Assembly (NCBI GenBank): GCA_030737835.1
Contig: CM060847.1
Span: forward strand, 21,292,433 to 21,356,432
Origin: Acorus gramineus
Taxonomy: Eukaryota; Streptophyta; Magnoliopsida; Acorales; Acoraceae
Length of the DNA: 64,000 nt
Direction: 5' to 3'
Part shown: positions 1 to 13,543 of the stretch, piece by piece
How the letters are laid out: each line of letters begins with the position of its first letter
Position numbering within the stretch: position 1 is the first letter of the stretch
Position numbers and translations under genes: made by a program
The notes under the pieces: generated by a model
Database searches by the model: none
Told to the model about the DNA's origin: nothing
What the model saw: the letters and a program-made list of their open reading frames with translations, nothing else

Positions 1-400
1 ATGTAAAAGACAAAAATGCCCCTTAAGAATTTTTACATTTAATTGTGTAGAAATTGCAGTATTTTAGAGGGTATTTAACTTTTAAATTGCAATGTCTGCA
101 CAATTAAATATAAAAATCCTTCAAGGGTATTTTTATCTTTTAGAGGGACCAATTTGTCTTTACGATTGTTTATAAGGACTGTAATGTCTATTCAATTATA
201 TGTAAAAGTCTTTCAAGGGCAATTTTGTCTTTTGCGGGGACTAATTTGTCTTTATGATTATTTATAGGGACTACAATATATACACAATTTAATGTAAAAG
301 TCTTTTAGGAGCAATTTTATCTTTTGCAGGGACTAATTTGTCTTTATGACTGTTTATAAGGATTTCAATGTCTACACAATTATATATGATAGAATATTCT
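1..400. repeat. Tandem repeat, unit about 92-95 bp
   Basis: Three to four diverged copies follow each other. Each contains a 'GGGACTAATTTGTCTTTA'-like core and a 'TGTAAAAGTC' or related block, with cores near 150, 238 and 332. A shorter 'AGGGACTT' phrase recurs from 470 to 550. No coding potential was seen. The family is unknown; it could be the end of a larger element that continues beyond the window edge. Confidence 0.7.
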
Positions 401-1256
401 AGGAATATTCCATTACATTTGGATGGAAATTTAACTCAGGGATGATAATTGGGTTTTTTTGAGTTTTCAGGGACTCGTACGTCTGTCCTAATTTTAGTAG
501 GGACTTATATGGATTTTCTCATGTTTGTAGGGACTTAGATGTCTTTAACCCTAAAGAAAAACATGCAACAAAAGCATAGATACTCCTAACAAAAATAAAA
601 TAAAGAACACATTCAAAGAAGATAAAAACTACTGCATTTATTCACTAGTGCATTTTTTTTCAAACACCCATGTGCACTATTCAAAATAAAACAAATGATG
701 ATTCAGCTCAAGTTGTTGAGACTTCAAATTCAATTACAAATCAGATAATTTGATTTGCTTCTTCTCATAGATGAAAAATAAACAAAAAACAAAAAAAAAA
801 GGTTTGGGGAGGGGGAAACAGAGCACCACCAGAGAGAGAGAGAATGAACACAAAACACAGCACGCCATGTCTATGTTACTGACATAGTCAACAGTAACAT
901 GTGTTACCATTGGAATTTTCTAAAAATGACATAAAAAAAAAGAGTCAAATGGAGAGCTTGGGCGCTCGCCCCCTCTAGCGAGCTAAAACGGAACCCCTTA
1001 AAATGGGGGTTTGTTTGGAGAGTCTGTTGGAGGAAATTTTTTCGGTGATGCTCCATAATCTGGTGAAGGAGAGGTGATGCCGAGCCCTTTGGAGATGCTC
1101 TAATAAGAACAATTCTTGGTGAAGGTTTTCAATAACAAGTGCAGCATAAGAATGCGATCTTCAAATAACTTCATCTGCAACAGGATGCTTTCAGTTTTTT
1201 TTTAAAAAAATCTCTTCATACTGTACTGAACTCATTTTAACTGTTAAATTATATTA
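401..1256. other. AT-rich intergenic, nothing recognised
   Basis: Contains a short GA microsatellite near 832-843 and A/T runs. A short GC-richer patch (955-1080) has no long reading frame. Confidence 0.5.
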
Positions 1257-1843
1257 AGGGATGGTAATGGGACGGGTTTGGGTCACATTTGGTCAACCCG
1301 AACCCATATCCAATAATAAAATCACATCCCAGACTAGTCCCAACCCGGGATCCAAACCCATCCCAATTGGTACTTAAGAATCCTGAGCCCGTCCTGCCCC
1401 GTTTAGGCCAGGTTTTGGAACCTGATTCTTCAAATATTTATCTAAATAATCTAATACTAGAAGCCTTGATCAGAAGACATTATGTTGTATAATTTTATTT
1501 GATAAATGCATATGTATTTCATCAATTGTAAGAGAGGAAAAGAAAAATAATGTGATGGGCAAGTTTTATTTACAATGCAAAAATTGTCTCCTGCATTCCA
1601 TTCTTGATCCTTCATCTATAGTTTGATTTTTAACTCATCTCGGTGTGCATGTGTCCATGTGAGAAACATTAATGTCTACCATGCACCAAAACTTTAAAAT
1701 TACAAAAGATATGGGATATTTTCAAATTGGGGGGGGGGGGGGGGGGGGGGGGGGGTTCGGTATAATATTAGGGAACCATCCCCATCCCGACAGGGTCATG
1801 TTGGGGACAGGTTACCCAGATAGCCCATCCCATTGCCATCCCT
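1257..1843. mobile_element. hAT-like non-autonomous element
   Basis: The ends are inverted: AGGGATGGTAATGGGACGGG at the left and the complement of AGGGATGGCAATGGGATGGG at the right, about 590 bp apart. No transposase frame lies inside. The interior contains a run of 27 G (1729-1755). hAT elements often begin with a similar terminal sequence, but I could not find a clear 8-bp target duplication, so class assignment is by terminal resemblance only. Confidence 0.5.
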
Positions 1844-1895
1844 AAAAGGTAGGGATACAGGAAAGTAGGGGTATAGAGTGCACAGGAAATACCTT

Positions 1896-4800
1896 TCAGA
1901 GGCCATGCTTGAGTCCTAATATCTTCGCAGCAAGCTCCCAAGTAACAATGGCAGCGGCATTTGCCGGAAAGGCACGCACTAATGTAGGTCCCAAACCAGC
2001 ATAGCATCCTCTAAACCCAACCCTTCTATATATCTACAACAAAAGAAAACAAGTATAACATACTGTTCCACAAAACGAATTCCAAGACACAGCAAGGTTA
2101 GATGCTTACAGAATGCAGTGTCCAGAATGGATTTCTACTTGAATGAACATCTGGTGTTGTTTGAATAACAGTTTTTGCAACATCAAAAGGAAGAACTGCA
2201 GACCAATACTGTTGAGGACAAACAATTGAACCATATAAATATGTAAAAGATCTATCTAATAGTGAAGCTTTCTGTCAAGTACAATTACATTGAAGTGGGT
2301 ACAACATGAAGGAGCTATATAGATAATATCATACATCCGGGACAAGATACTAGAATTCACCCATTTGATTAAAATCAATGCAGTAGTAGCAAAGATCCAG
2401 GAAAATGCATGGATCATGAAGCAGAGATTTAGAATTTATATCCTACATCCAAGATGAGCTATTAGAGTCCCAAGAAATTGTTCAAAGCATGAAAAGTGGA
2501 GTTGTGTTCACGGGGAAGAGAGGGATTTATTTCACACTTCAACCTATATCCTTGCAAATGTTGAAAAAGGATGTGTCCAGTCTGTTATTAGAAAACCATT
2601 TTCCCAAGCCCTATGAATATTCTATGGCATGCTAACCATACAGTTTTAATATTTGCAAAGAGAAAGAAAGGTTTCTGGACATTTAGGCTCTGTTTGGGAG
2701 CGCGTCCATGGCCGTCGCATCGGGGAAATCAAGAGAGAAATGCAGAAGGGTTGTTTTAACGCATCGGCAAAGTCGGCAAAAAATACACATGCAACGCAAA
2801 CACTATACATCAAACGCAGAAGCTATTTTTTCGTTTATTTCAGAGGTTGCATCCGCTGACGCAAACACGGGTGGGACGCGGAGCCAAACAGACCCTTAGT
2901 TTATTTTTATCACACCTGGACAGAAGTATAATCTAGCATTAAACAGAGTGCCAAACCATCCAGAATTTGAAATATCCAGCTTAGCTCCATTTCAAACACC
3001 CATCTACAATTTTATTGAGGTAGTGATGCTAAGTCCACAATGGACTAGAAACATAGTTTTTAAGGTGCAAAGACAAACAAGGCACATTGTAGGCAATAAC
3101 CTAATTTGCAGCAAACATAACATCCCTGACCTTCATATTCCCATTCCTTAAATGATTGTCAAAGCATTTTCTTATATTACTTAATTTGATTACATGAAAT
3201 CCAAATCGATGGTTGAAATTAAGTGGTGTTCTATTTTTGTTTTGAAAAAAGTTAGAAACTCCACCACCCTTAATTATATTAGAATTGATTTCGGGTACTC
3301 CAACAAAAATTTAAATAAAACTGAAAACATGGTAGATGAAAAATATACACAATTACACAGTATCTCCAAATTCAAAAGAAAAAACAGCAGAGAAATCACA
3401 ACCAACTTCTATCCAGCCCTGCTTCCTTTATATCAAAACCAGGATCCCAGAACCCCAGAGTAGATGGAGAATTTAAATGTGTCTTGAATCCAACGGTTGA
3501 GGTTTAACTTTTAGTTTGCTTTATTAATAGGTGCCAAGTGTCTTAGGCCCACCAGGCAGCACTTAGTGCACCTAACACCCAAGGTGATAGTTTAGTTTAA
3601 TCTTGTTCGAGGGGCATCATTTATTTATATATGAATGTTTATCTTTTATTCAAAAAAAAAAAAAAAGCCTACGTGAACCAGGTTTAAGGTACTGTAGGAG
3701 GCCTTGTGGCTTAAGCATGGCCTTAACAACTGGAAACTAATTTCAGCTCACATTAACATATTAAGATGTATTTCAGATGAATCAAATATGTTTTTTTGTT
3801 CTTACTTTTCATATCATTTATGATAAATTTGTAATATTTCAGTTATTCATCACCATTCAAACAGGGAAACTTTACTGGAAAAACTAAAATGGACCCTTTC
3901 TTGGTTAAAGGCTTGATCTGGTCTTCAGAACATTGCTTCGAATGCTAGAGATATTCTGTGCTATGATTAAAACCCATCATAGCTCTCAGTTTAAAATAGC
4001 TGTATCCAGGAATAGAGTTATTCTCTGAACGCCCAACACTGCACCAAATGCAACCCTTATTTAGAAAGCACTATGCAACTTCCCTATAACATTGATAAAT
4101 GAATTAAAATTGCTAGGGGTTTTATTTCTGTTGAATTTCAAACAGGATATGCTAAAAAATGATAGTCACGAAAACAATGAGAACTTAATCAACCATATTG
4201 TAAAATAGACTATCACTTCATAAACTCAGTTGATTGCACTTACAGCTATTCCAGAGAGCCCACCGGTCATAATGCCAATTCCCACATCAATGAATAGATT
4301 AGACCCGTAGCTAACTTCAGATGAATTGGAATTCAGTTGCAAATGAATGTAATGACGAGAAAACTCATATGTGCTGAAGAAGACGGAATTCCCAATTGAT
4401 TCTCTTAACAATGTTGCTTTACCGCCACGAAATATGCCCTTAATCTGAGGATGGCTTTCCATTAGTTCAAATCTCAACTATAATGCATAAGTAAACCATG
4501 AATAGTGCTCACCCCTTCATTTTTCACGGTTTTAAGAGCACAATCAAGAGGCCCATTGTTGATCCCCTGAACTTGCATTCTACACTGGACAAAAATGGCG
4601 TCAGATGTGGGGGGAAAAACAAAGGGACGGAGATGTCAGTCATCATTGCTTACACACTTTAACCAATTCTGCTGGACAAAGTATTAGGCTAATTAATGCC
4701 CCGCCATATGCCGCCGAAGGAATAATTACTTGAAGTTGTGGTCTGTTACTGCTCTGTAATTCACCCTTCACAGCCAACAATAATTTAATAAGAACATTGT

Positions 4801-7800
4801 CATACATTAGAAAGAAATAATATCTAATTATACGTGTCTGGCAAGCAAGTCAGCCTCCAGCACTAAATTCGGAAATCTATGTAAAATTTAATCCTCACTA
4901 GAGGTACATTCATTCACATGGTTCTGTTATAACCTGCAGTAACTGTTTTGTTTGAGAATAAAAGCCAAAAAGGAGTGAGCTTTCAAATGCCATCCCAATA
5001 AAGGAAGGTGATGCACCTTTGTAAAGCCCTCTCACCTGAAAATGGATTAATGGAATTATTAATTAATGAGTTCCAAAGATTGGGAAAAAAAAATTAAGCG
5101 AATGACTATCAATAAGCATCTACCATGATTCAGAAATTGGAAAAAAGATTGTAGACAGAAAGAAAAGAAAAAAAAAAGTCAACCCACATGTAGAAGATGT
5201 GAAATATTCTAACATAACATATATAAGTAACTAGTACTGTTTATCAATTAATTTTCCAAATTATCTCAAGCTAAAGCAGCCCAGTTTAATTAAAAAGGAC
5301 ATGCCATGGTGATAATCCAATAATAAAAAACCCTCAAAATGAATTCAGGTGAAATAGGATTTAGAGAGAGAGAGAGAGAGAGATGCATAGTAAGGTCACT
5401 GAATCATTTCACAAATACAATCACTTCATATAGTCACTATATTTGCAGTTACATCGTTTTAAGGACTAATGTGAGGCACAATAAATCATGCCCAGTCACT
5501 GAAATGCTTTTGAAATGAGGTACAGAATCAATTATTGGCATTAATGTTTTTTTTTTTTGTGGGTTTTTTTTTTTTCCTTGATCAAATCTTCCCCTATCAG
5601 GGACGGCAAGACTTGAACATAAGTCCCCTCACTAAAGAGGGGGTACCTCTCCCATCCTACCAAGAGGAGGTTCGGTATACCGTCGAAGAGTAAAGAAGTG
5701 TTATGTAATATCAGAAAATTGGATTGCTTTACCACAGCACATCCAAAAGAGGGAAGTGGTTTCTATGTAATATCAGAAAATTGGATTGATTTACCACAAA
5801 ATATCCAAAGATATTCATGTTTTATTTTTTTAAAATTGAGTATGTATTAACCAAAAAGGGTTACAAATAAGTCAACTTTGTACAACAAGTGCATTTACAA
5901 GAGTAAGCTGAAATGATGGGCTACCCAGAAGGGGATGCCCCCCTTGAACGCTATCATATATTAATGCAGTCAATTACGAACTTCTGAAGAGAAAGCTGCA
6001 GATTTCTGATAACCATCATGCATGAGAGGGAATACTCGAGGTACACCGTGCTTACTTTAGATTTGTTCTCATCTGGGAAATCTGTCTTATATCCTCCTCA
6101 ATTAACCAGAGATCCTCCATAGCAAGAAATCCATATTTGATAAGATAATTTATTGTGTTTAAATTAACATGGATAAAAATGTGATGTAGATAGCTACCAA
6201 TTCATGACATAGACAAGTTCTTCACTTTATTTCTGAGAAGTATTTGACAAACTATTATAAAGTTTCTCCCTGGATATAGTTTGAGAATCATACTCCCTCT
6301 TTACTTAGTATTTGAGCAGTACAGTGCAATGCATTCTTATATTCCCTTTTCTGTGTCCTGGTGTTGTATGCCTGGAGCTTGACCTGATAAAGATAACACA
6401 TTAAATCAGAACAAGAATCATACGAGAAGACAGTACAATATCATACTAAAATAATTAACACTATTTTTTACAAAGATTGCACAAAAAACAAACGAATGAA
6501 CAAGAAACGAAGAGTCAAAGACTAATTCTTTCTTGTACAAATCTCAACTTGTTTGCATAAGATGGTACACTTCATCACTGCCAATTTTGCTTTATATAAA
6601 AAGTTAGTTATTATCGAGTCCTAAGAAGAGGAAAATTCTAATCAATTAGGTTGATAATGGGTAATGCGATATTAAGACATACAAGAAAATGGCATTAACT
6701 TTGGCAAGAAGATAGATGAGTAATATGTTACACAAATGGATGAACCATGAACTTTCATGATGAATTGATGATGAAACAATGAAGACAACTGTAAGTGAAT
6801 TAATATTAATAGTAACATAATATAGCAACAAGTTTCACAATGAAGCTCAAAGCATACATACATTTAAAAAACTTCAACAAGATTTTTACAAATTAAATAT
6901 ATAAATCCTCTCTTTTGAGGAAAAAGTTTTCCTAAAGAACTTGTGTATCCCTTTTGCCTTTCTGACAATAACCTAATCTGTATGCATCCTTACAAAATAT
7001 CTTCAAAGGAAAAAATATGTTTTTGGAATTTCAATAATACATCCACAATATACTTTAAAACTCACCATATATCTTCTTCAAGATGGCAATAAGAAATCAA
7101 GGCAATCTAACCCACTCACTAGGCTGCAAACTTCACCTTACCAAGCATAACATGACTACATCATTCATTTTCATCAGATAACTAATGCTAGATAGATACA
7201 AAAATCCTATAAGGTAGGAAGCAGGGTTAAGAAAACAAGGAATAATAAAAACAAAAAACAATAAAAGATACCTGAGCAGAGCTTGGATCAAAAGCTCAAT
7301 GCTTGATAACAGAATTTGCAACTACAAGGTTTTGGGTTCTAGCTCCAACACTTAATTTGGATAAAAAGATAACCCGATACAGAAGTTATTTATGTTTCCC
7401 CGCTTCTATGTTTACCAATCTTTTTAAGAGTCCATATTCATCTACATAGCAAAGCATCCTCCAAAGGCAACATATCTGAAATGGAGATCCGCCAAACTAT
7501 AATTTTTGAGTCAGCATTGAACATCACTCTTCCACCTCTCACCCCATAGTTTATTAACATTTTTTCACAACATAAGCCCTTGAGACAGCAGCGAAGGCGA
7601 TGATGACAATCAGGATTAACTTTTTAAATTATGAAGAATGTGATATACCATTCATATTAAATGGATACCCAGATTCTAAGCCCTTATTTGGGTAGAGGAA
7701 TAGGTGGGGGAACAGGGTGGAATAGAGGCGAATATTCCTAAAAATTTGTTTGTTTGCAACAAATAAGTGGATACAGATATGCCAGAATAGCTGAGAATAA

Positions 7801-8202
7801 ACTGAAAAATGTTCACCTGATATGATTTTTCACCATAAGTCCATAACCCATCATTAGGTAACAATTTTTACTAAATAAAACATTACACAATGGTAGTACA
7901 CAAAAAATAGTTTTCCTCTTAAAAAAATTGCCCTAAATGAACAAGACCCTAGATCCATAAGTAATGATAATCGAAATTGAGCAATGTTGATACACAAGAA
8001 CAACAATCGGCATGTAATCATGTTTAATGGAAGACAAGACAGAAGGGACAGAAGTGAATCGAAAAAAAAAGGAAACCTTGACGGTGTCGAAGGGATGGCC
8101 TACGACGACGGTGGAGATCCCGGCCGCGAACCCTGCAATGTATCGCTTTGCAGCGTCAACACGGCCTCCTCCTCCGCCGCCGCCGCCGCCATCGCTCGTC
8201 AT
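1896..8202 (-). CDS. BAC1: Mitochondrial basic amino acid carrier (BAC1-like), 8 exons
   Basis: Inner mitochondrial membrane carrier of the SLC25 family; the Arabidopsis relative BAC1 exchanges arginine, ornithine and lysine. Exons in coding order: 8202-8077, 6383-6294, 5035-4934, 4765-4658, 4584-4513, 4444-4244, 2208-2110, 2033-1896 (TGA at 1898-1896). All borders are GT-AG and phase 0, giving 312 aa, about the length of BAC1. The three carrier signatures are intact: PFDTVK (37-42), PAELVK (137-142) and PFDVAK (240-245). Further matches to BAC1 are FRGGKATLLRE, DVGIGIMTGGLSGIA and AGLGPTLVRAFPANAAAIV. The N terminus carries a nine-glycine run from a GCC/GGC-type repeat. The ATG at 8202 is supported by the conserved YIAGFAAG start of the first repeat. 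Introns hold a Tourist-type MITE and a possible SINE. The strong match over all exons makes the identification firm; substrate is inferred from the family. Confidence 0.93.
2686..2895. mobile_element. Tourist-like (PIF/Harbinger) MITE in a BAC1-like gene intron
   Basis: The 210-bp element has ends GGCTCTGTTTGG and CCAAACAGACCC, flanked by TTA on both sides (2683-2685 and 2896-2898). TTA/TAA duplications and this terminal sequence are typical of PIF/Harbinger MITEs. It lies in the intron between 2208 and 4244 and does not touch splice sites. Confidence 0.75.
5548..5690 (-). mobile_element. Possible SINE in a BAC1-like gene intron
   Basis: Read on the minus strand, a short body with a box-B-like GTTCAAGTCTTGCC (complement of 5605-5618) ends in an A-rich tail (the T run 5548-5576). 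A short body with a tRNA-like internal promoter half and a poly(A) tail suggests a SINE. Box A is not convincing and no clean target duplication was found. Confidence 0.35.
5702..5812. repeat. 62-bp direct duplication
   Basis: The phrase TATGTAATATCAGAAAATT starts at 5702 and again at 5764, with similar flanking sequence in both copies. It sits in the large intron between exons 2 and 3 of the carrier gene. Confidence 0.7.
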
Positions 8203-8622
8203 CGCTCGGCCGCCCTCGGAGGTTCACAGCCCTCGGAGGCTTGTTCGGTCTCCTGTCTCTCCGTGTTAGCTTGGCCGATCAAGCTTGGATCTTGTTTAGG
8301 TTTGGATTTTTATATTATTATTAGTTATTAGGAAAAAAAAAACGGCACTGTTCGTCCGTCTGATGCGTACAGAGTTCTTATTATTACTACATTATATCTA
8401 TAATTTTTATTAATGTGTTTCTTATCTATACTTTTTAATTAAAGAAAGATTCTTAATTTTTTTTTTTATGAACACTTACCATGTATCTAAATATATAATA
8501 ATGATATTCTCATCAATACATGGTAACAGGAAAAATTTTCAATGTTTGTAGTCACATACGTGGTATTATTTTTGTGATTTCTATCTATAGTTTTTCCTAA
8601 TGTAATTTCTATTTATAATTTT
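8203..8622. other. 5' flank of the BAC1-like gene
   Basis: Upstream region on the minus strand: a GC-rich leader to about 8290, then AT-rich DNA. No certain TATA box or other site could be chosen. Confidence 0.4.
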
Positions 8623-10667
8623 GGGAAATTTGCATGTATACCCCTATTAAATATAGTATTTTGCGTTATACCCCATTAAAAAGCTAATTGCATCTATACC
8701 CCTGAAAAAATCTTTCGTGTTGCAACTGTGCCCCTGAAGTTAAGTTCCGTCGGATGAGAGTGGAATATACCGGGAATATTCCATTAACGGCGTTAAATGC
8801 AAAATGAATTGACCAAACTACCCTTTGGACCGTAGGGGCTTGAAAAATTACATTTATACCCGTGTCTGTCTGAAATTTCATCTATGCCCCTGTGCTTGCC
8901 TGATGCTTATAAAATCCATTTTCTTCAACCTCCATACCTGCTGAAACCCTTTTTTTCTCATCTTCTTCAATAATTGATTGAAAACCTTATAATTATTCAA
9001 AAGACTAAGATAGATAGTGTTTATTTGGGTTTCACTAACAGATTTTATTTTCCATAATAGAAAATCTATCAACAAACACTATTTCAATCATATAACCATA
9101 CCAGAAAATAATCACAAAATTCATTTTGAAATAAAAAAGCAATGACTAATTGCCCTTAAAAAATTATGAAGTGATAACTCCAGTTCCTTTCATTCTTTTT
9201 GAAACCAGAAGTTAGGTATTTCATTCTAAAGTGAAAAACAAAATAAAAAAATTACTAAATTAAATTTTTTTTTTGTTATGGTTGTTCATTTAAATTAAAA
9301 AATTATTACAAAAAATAACATAATACAAAACTTTAACTATTAGGATTTCTATTTATTTATTTGATCTTTTGTATAAATGACACAATAGTATTAAATATGA
9401 ATTAAATGAAATAATCAAAATTACATGTTACAAAAAAAAAACATAACGTGTTTAAAGACTTTTAATATCAAATTATATCTTCAATTGTATGTGAACATCA
9501 TGTCAAGAGTGAGTTTTGCAACCTCCAGACCTATTGAAACTCTTTTTTCACCTTCTTCAACATAAAAACAAATATACCAGGATCTAGCTAAATTCTTCAT
9601 GTTGAAAACCTTACAATTATTCAAAAGACTAAGATAAATAGTGTTTATTTGGGTTTCATTGATAGATATTATTTTCCATAATAGAAAATATCAACAAACA
9701 CTATTTCAATCATATAACCATTCTAGAAAGTAAGGCATAATCATCCTAACTATCACAGTGAAAAAAATATAAAAATATTGATTGGCAAAATTTTCATGTC
9801 AGATGATCCTCAACATGTAGAATAAGCATCAATTAGCATAATACACCACATAGAGACAAAAAAACACCGATTGATTGTAGGATGAACAAAAGTAAAAAAT
9901 CACAAATTTTATTTCAATGTTGAGATTTCACGAACAAAAATCAAAAGACAATAGAATCTCTATTAGCATAATGAGAACCATATGGAACTCAACAATGATC
10001 CACTCCAAGCATAGAAGAACCAAGTAGAAATTTGATACTTTTTAGATAAACTGTTTAAACAATTGTCTTGATTTTAAAGTTGATATTACAAATATTTCAA
10101 GAAAAAAAATGGATCTATGTATATTTGTCTATTCAGCTACTTATTTTTGCTGTTTAATAAACAAGATCACAATGATATGTGAAATGTATAAGCATTGAAA
10201 AATACAAGACATATGTTCTTATATGTTCCTTTTCCTAAGCTATTATCAATCTTCCAAAACCCTCCATACCTAAAAATTAGATCAACATGAGTGTTCTATT
10301 CTAACTGCAATACAAAACAACATAAATTATATGTTCAGCCTTGGTAACGGAGATGGACGGAGGGGCACAGTTGTAACACGAAAGAAGTTTCCAGGGGTAT
10401 AGAGGCAATTAGCTTTTCAATGGGGGTATAACACAAAATACCATATTTAACAGGGGTATAAATGCAAAATTCCATGGGGTAAAAGAGACATTTCGTGGGG
10501 TAGAGTTAGGTTCGTAACCATGGTTGGTTCAGCCTTGGTAACGGAGACAGACGGAGGGGCACAGTTGCAACACGAAAGAGTTTTTCAGGGGTATAGATGC
10601 AATTAGCTTTTTAAGGGGGGTATAACGCAAAATACCATATTTAACAGGGGTATAAATGAAAAATCCC
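8623..10667. mobile_element. MULE-like non-autonomous element with 9-bp target duplication
   Basis: The 2045-bp element is bounded by TATAATTTT at 8614-8622 and 10668-10676. The first and last 120 bp are inverted copies of each other (left begins GGGAAATTTGCATG and carries repeated TATACCCC). A second, partial copy of the right end lies at 10332-10490. Inside, a 200-bp block near 8890-9110 is repeated directly near 9510-9730. No transposase frame is present. Long inverted ends plus a 9-bp duplication fit Mutator-like elements. Confidence 0.7.
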
Positions 10668-12492
10668 TATAATTTTTTATTGATAAAATGTTCTTAATAT
10701 TTTTTATGGACACTTATCATCCATCCAAACATGTAATGATGACATTCTCATCATTACATAATAACATAAAAAAATGTTTCTATTTTTACAGTCACGTACA
10801 CAGTATCATTTATAACTTGTACATTAAATTTTTTTTAATATATTAAACACCCGCCTATTAGGATTTTCATCTCTTTTTCAATTGCTTATCTAATAAACAT
10901 CTATCTATACATTGTTACCATGTACAATTTTATACATTCTATTTATATTATTAATTCTCACACTCCATCAATCATTTTACGTATATTGTTAACCAATAGC
11001 ACTTCTTATAAATCACTTGTCAAATTAACTATCATTATTTTTTCATCTTTTATAAATCTTTATCCATACTTTATTCACATTTTACCGAAACAACAAAATA
11101 TTTATTCTTACGTTTACGAACGAGAATAATTCAACACACAACCAAACACAAAATTACTTTATTCTTATTTATACTCACTTATGCTTAGATAAATGTATAT
11201 CCAAGAATAAATCATATTCCCGTTCCAAATAGGAGTTTAGGAAATATGTTGGGGAACCCCAAAAATCTCATTAATGGATAACCGTGAGGAAATAAACATG
11301 CTTGCTAGATTTAGGAGAAGCTTTTGGAGTATGGGCTCCACTATTTTTAAATTTTAAGGCACTTTTTTTTAAAAGTGGAACCAACCTTGTTTTCATATTT
11401 ATTATATAAATTTATTATGTTTTTTTAAAAATACCTTAATAAGGAAATTGAGAGAACTATAGGAGAACGATTGTTATAAAGTTAAAGTTTTTCTTATGCT
11501 CAACAAATTAATGGAGACAATTTATGGAGTATGATTGAAGATATTGATGCGTGTACCAATGATATTTGATGAAAGATGTTATGAATTTTGATATGATAAA
11601 AAAAAAGACATATTTTCTTTTAGAAACGGTAGACAATTGTTATCTCGATTTCATTAAGATAAACCGAAGTTACAAAAGTCTGAAAGGGATATACATAAGA
11701 TGGGAAATAAATTCAATAAAAAAAAAAGAGAAAAAGGATAAGAAAAGCATATAAAGAGCAATAGGGTAGAAGAAAATTCTAACCACAAAACCTTATCCGC
11801 ACCCGTCATCGGGTTCTCACTCCATGATTCGCAAGGACCCACTCTGCATCTCAGTGGCACTGGCACCTGCTAAACAACGACTCCAATCTTTGATGAATCC
11901 TTCTACAATTGTTCATATTTTATTTTTAAAAAAGAAGCGCGAGGCGTCACTGAGATAACAAGTAATGAGCTGTAACACTATCGAATATTGAATACTGTTA
12001 CATAGTTTATTTTGAAAACTGATTCAATTCTAATCCACACATGTAGTCTATTTCGAATATCGATTTTAATCCACACATATTTTGATTTTAAAAAAACAAT
12101 AATCAATATCTAATGAAGTATAAGATTTTATGGAAAGCATATAACTTTATGATCAAACACGTGTTGGAATTTTGTGACCAAAATTACATAATCAAATTTC
12201 ACTAATGTGTTGCAAGTTGTAACAGACCCCATATAATTACATGCATTTTGAAGATTACATTCGCATATAACTGTTTTAATTACATGCACAAATGGAAATA
12301 AAATGCATGAGTTATCAGTGAATCCTTGCATACCTCACGTCAATGCATGAATTTGGTAGGCTTGCCTTTCTTGCATGCGCTTCATTTTTACCCTTAATGC
12401 ATGCATTAATACAAAGCAAGTGCGCGGAATGGATTCGAGATCTATTACGATTTGTATTCTTGCTTATATATATATAATGGCCTCGTGCACCC
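10668..12492. other. AT-rich intergenic, nothing recognised
   Basis: Short frames on both strands show no family resemblance or codon bias. A TATATATATA microsatellite lies near 12466. Confidence 0.5.
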
Positions 12493-12709
12493 TTTGGTAG
12501 CGTGATTGTGCAGAGTTTGCGATTGTAGGAAGCATGTTCTATAATTGTGCAACTAAACAGTTTTATAATCACAGTTTTAAATCCAGCGATTACAGACAAA
12601 TAGTGTCCAAAAGCTACAATTTCAGAAAATTGGAGGAAGGCAGCTTCCTGCAATTGCAATTTTAAACCTAGCGATTGCAGAAAATCAATTTTACAATCAC
12701 GTTACTAAA
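12493..12709. mobile_element. MITE with TTTGGTAGCGTGATTGT ends
   Basis: Left TTTGGTAGCGTGATTGT pairs with the complement of the right end, TTTAGTAACGTGATTGT, about 217 bp apart. The interior also holds several related GCGATT(G/A)CAG and CAATTGCAAT phrases in both orientations. No frame; class not certain. Confidence 0.6.
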
Positions 12710-13070
12710 CACTATCTAAGTGTTATAAAAATATAAAAAAACACCGTCCAGTGATCATCCCATCACCAACCCGTTAGAAAGTGATTCATCTCTCTTCAAT
12801 GGTTTACATTCATCAACATCTCATGTGCTTGTTGATTCAATTCCTGATTTGCGTGTCTAAAAATATCACAATCCGTTCACCGCAATTTTTTCTTAGCTCA
12901 CACTATGGAAAAACAAAACCCATGCATTGTGGTCCTATCTCTCCGTGGTAGGAGTCATTCAACCATGTGAGTGAAAAGACTTATTCACTGAGGACAGAGC
13001 GTCTCTGCTCGCTTCCACATTTCCGAATACACTTTTCTAATCCCTAACCATTTGTTTCTTGCTTTTGTTA

Positions 13071-13543
13071 TAAGGGAAAAATCCATATAACCCTATCTAA
13101 TCTTTCTAATATCCATATAACCCCCTGTAATCTCAATATATTCATATAACCCCCTGTAAACACACTATAAATACAAATAACTCCCTACGGTTAAATTTTT
13201 TTTAACAGAATTGGAATATTTCAGACATATTGCGTTATCTAAACCATAGTTAACAAATATGTATCATTTTAACCTTATGAAAGCAGTCAATATTTAAAAA
13301 AAAAACCCTTAAACGAGTGTAAAATTAAAAATATGAGGGGTTTTTTTTAAGTATTGACCGTTTTTTTAGGGTTAAAAAAAATACATATTTGTTAATCATG
13401 GTTTAGATAACGCAATATGTCAGAAATATTTTAATTCTGTTAAAAAAAATTTAATCACAGGAGGTTATTTGCATTTATGATGTATTTACAGAGGGTTACA
13501 TGGATATATTGAAATTACAGGGGTTATATGGATATTTCCCTTA
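13071..13543. mobile_element. Foldback MITE, arms about 220 bp
   Basis: Nearly the whole 473-bp element is an inverted repeat: TAAGGGAAAAATCC at the left and GGATATTTCCCTTA at the right, with matching blocks (ATATAACCCCCTGTAA, TTATCTAAACCATAGTTAAC) through both arms. TTA flanks both ends (13068-13070, 13544-13546). It is flanked by AT-rich DNA upstream of the PPR gene. A related fragment lies at 29300-29380. Confidence 0.75.

Noticed and set aside
8027-8331. Plus-strand frames over the first carrier exon
   Set aside because: Opposite the GCC/GGC repeat that encodes the glycine run of the BAC1-like protein.
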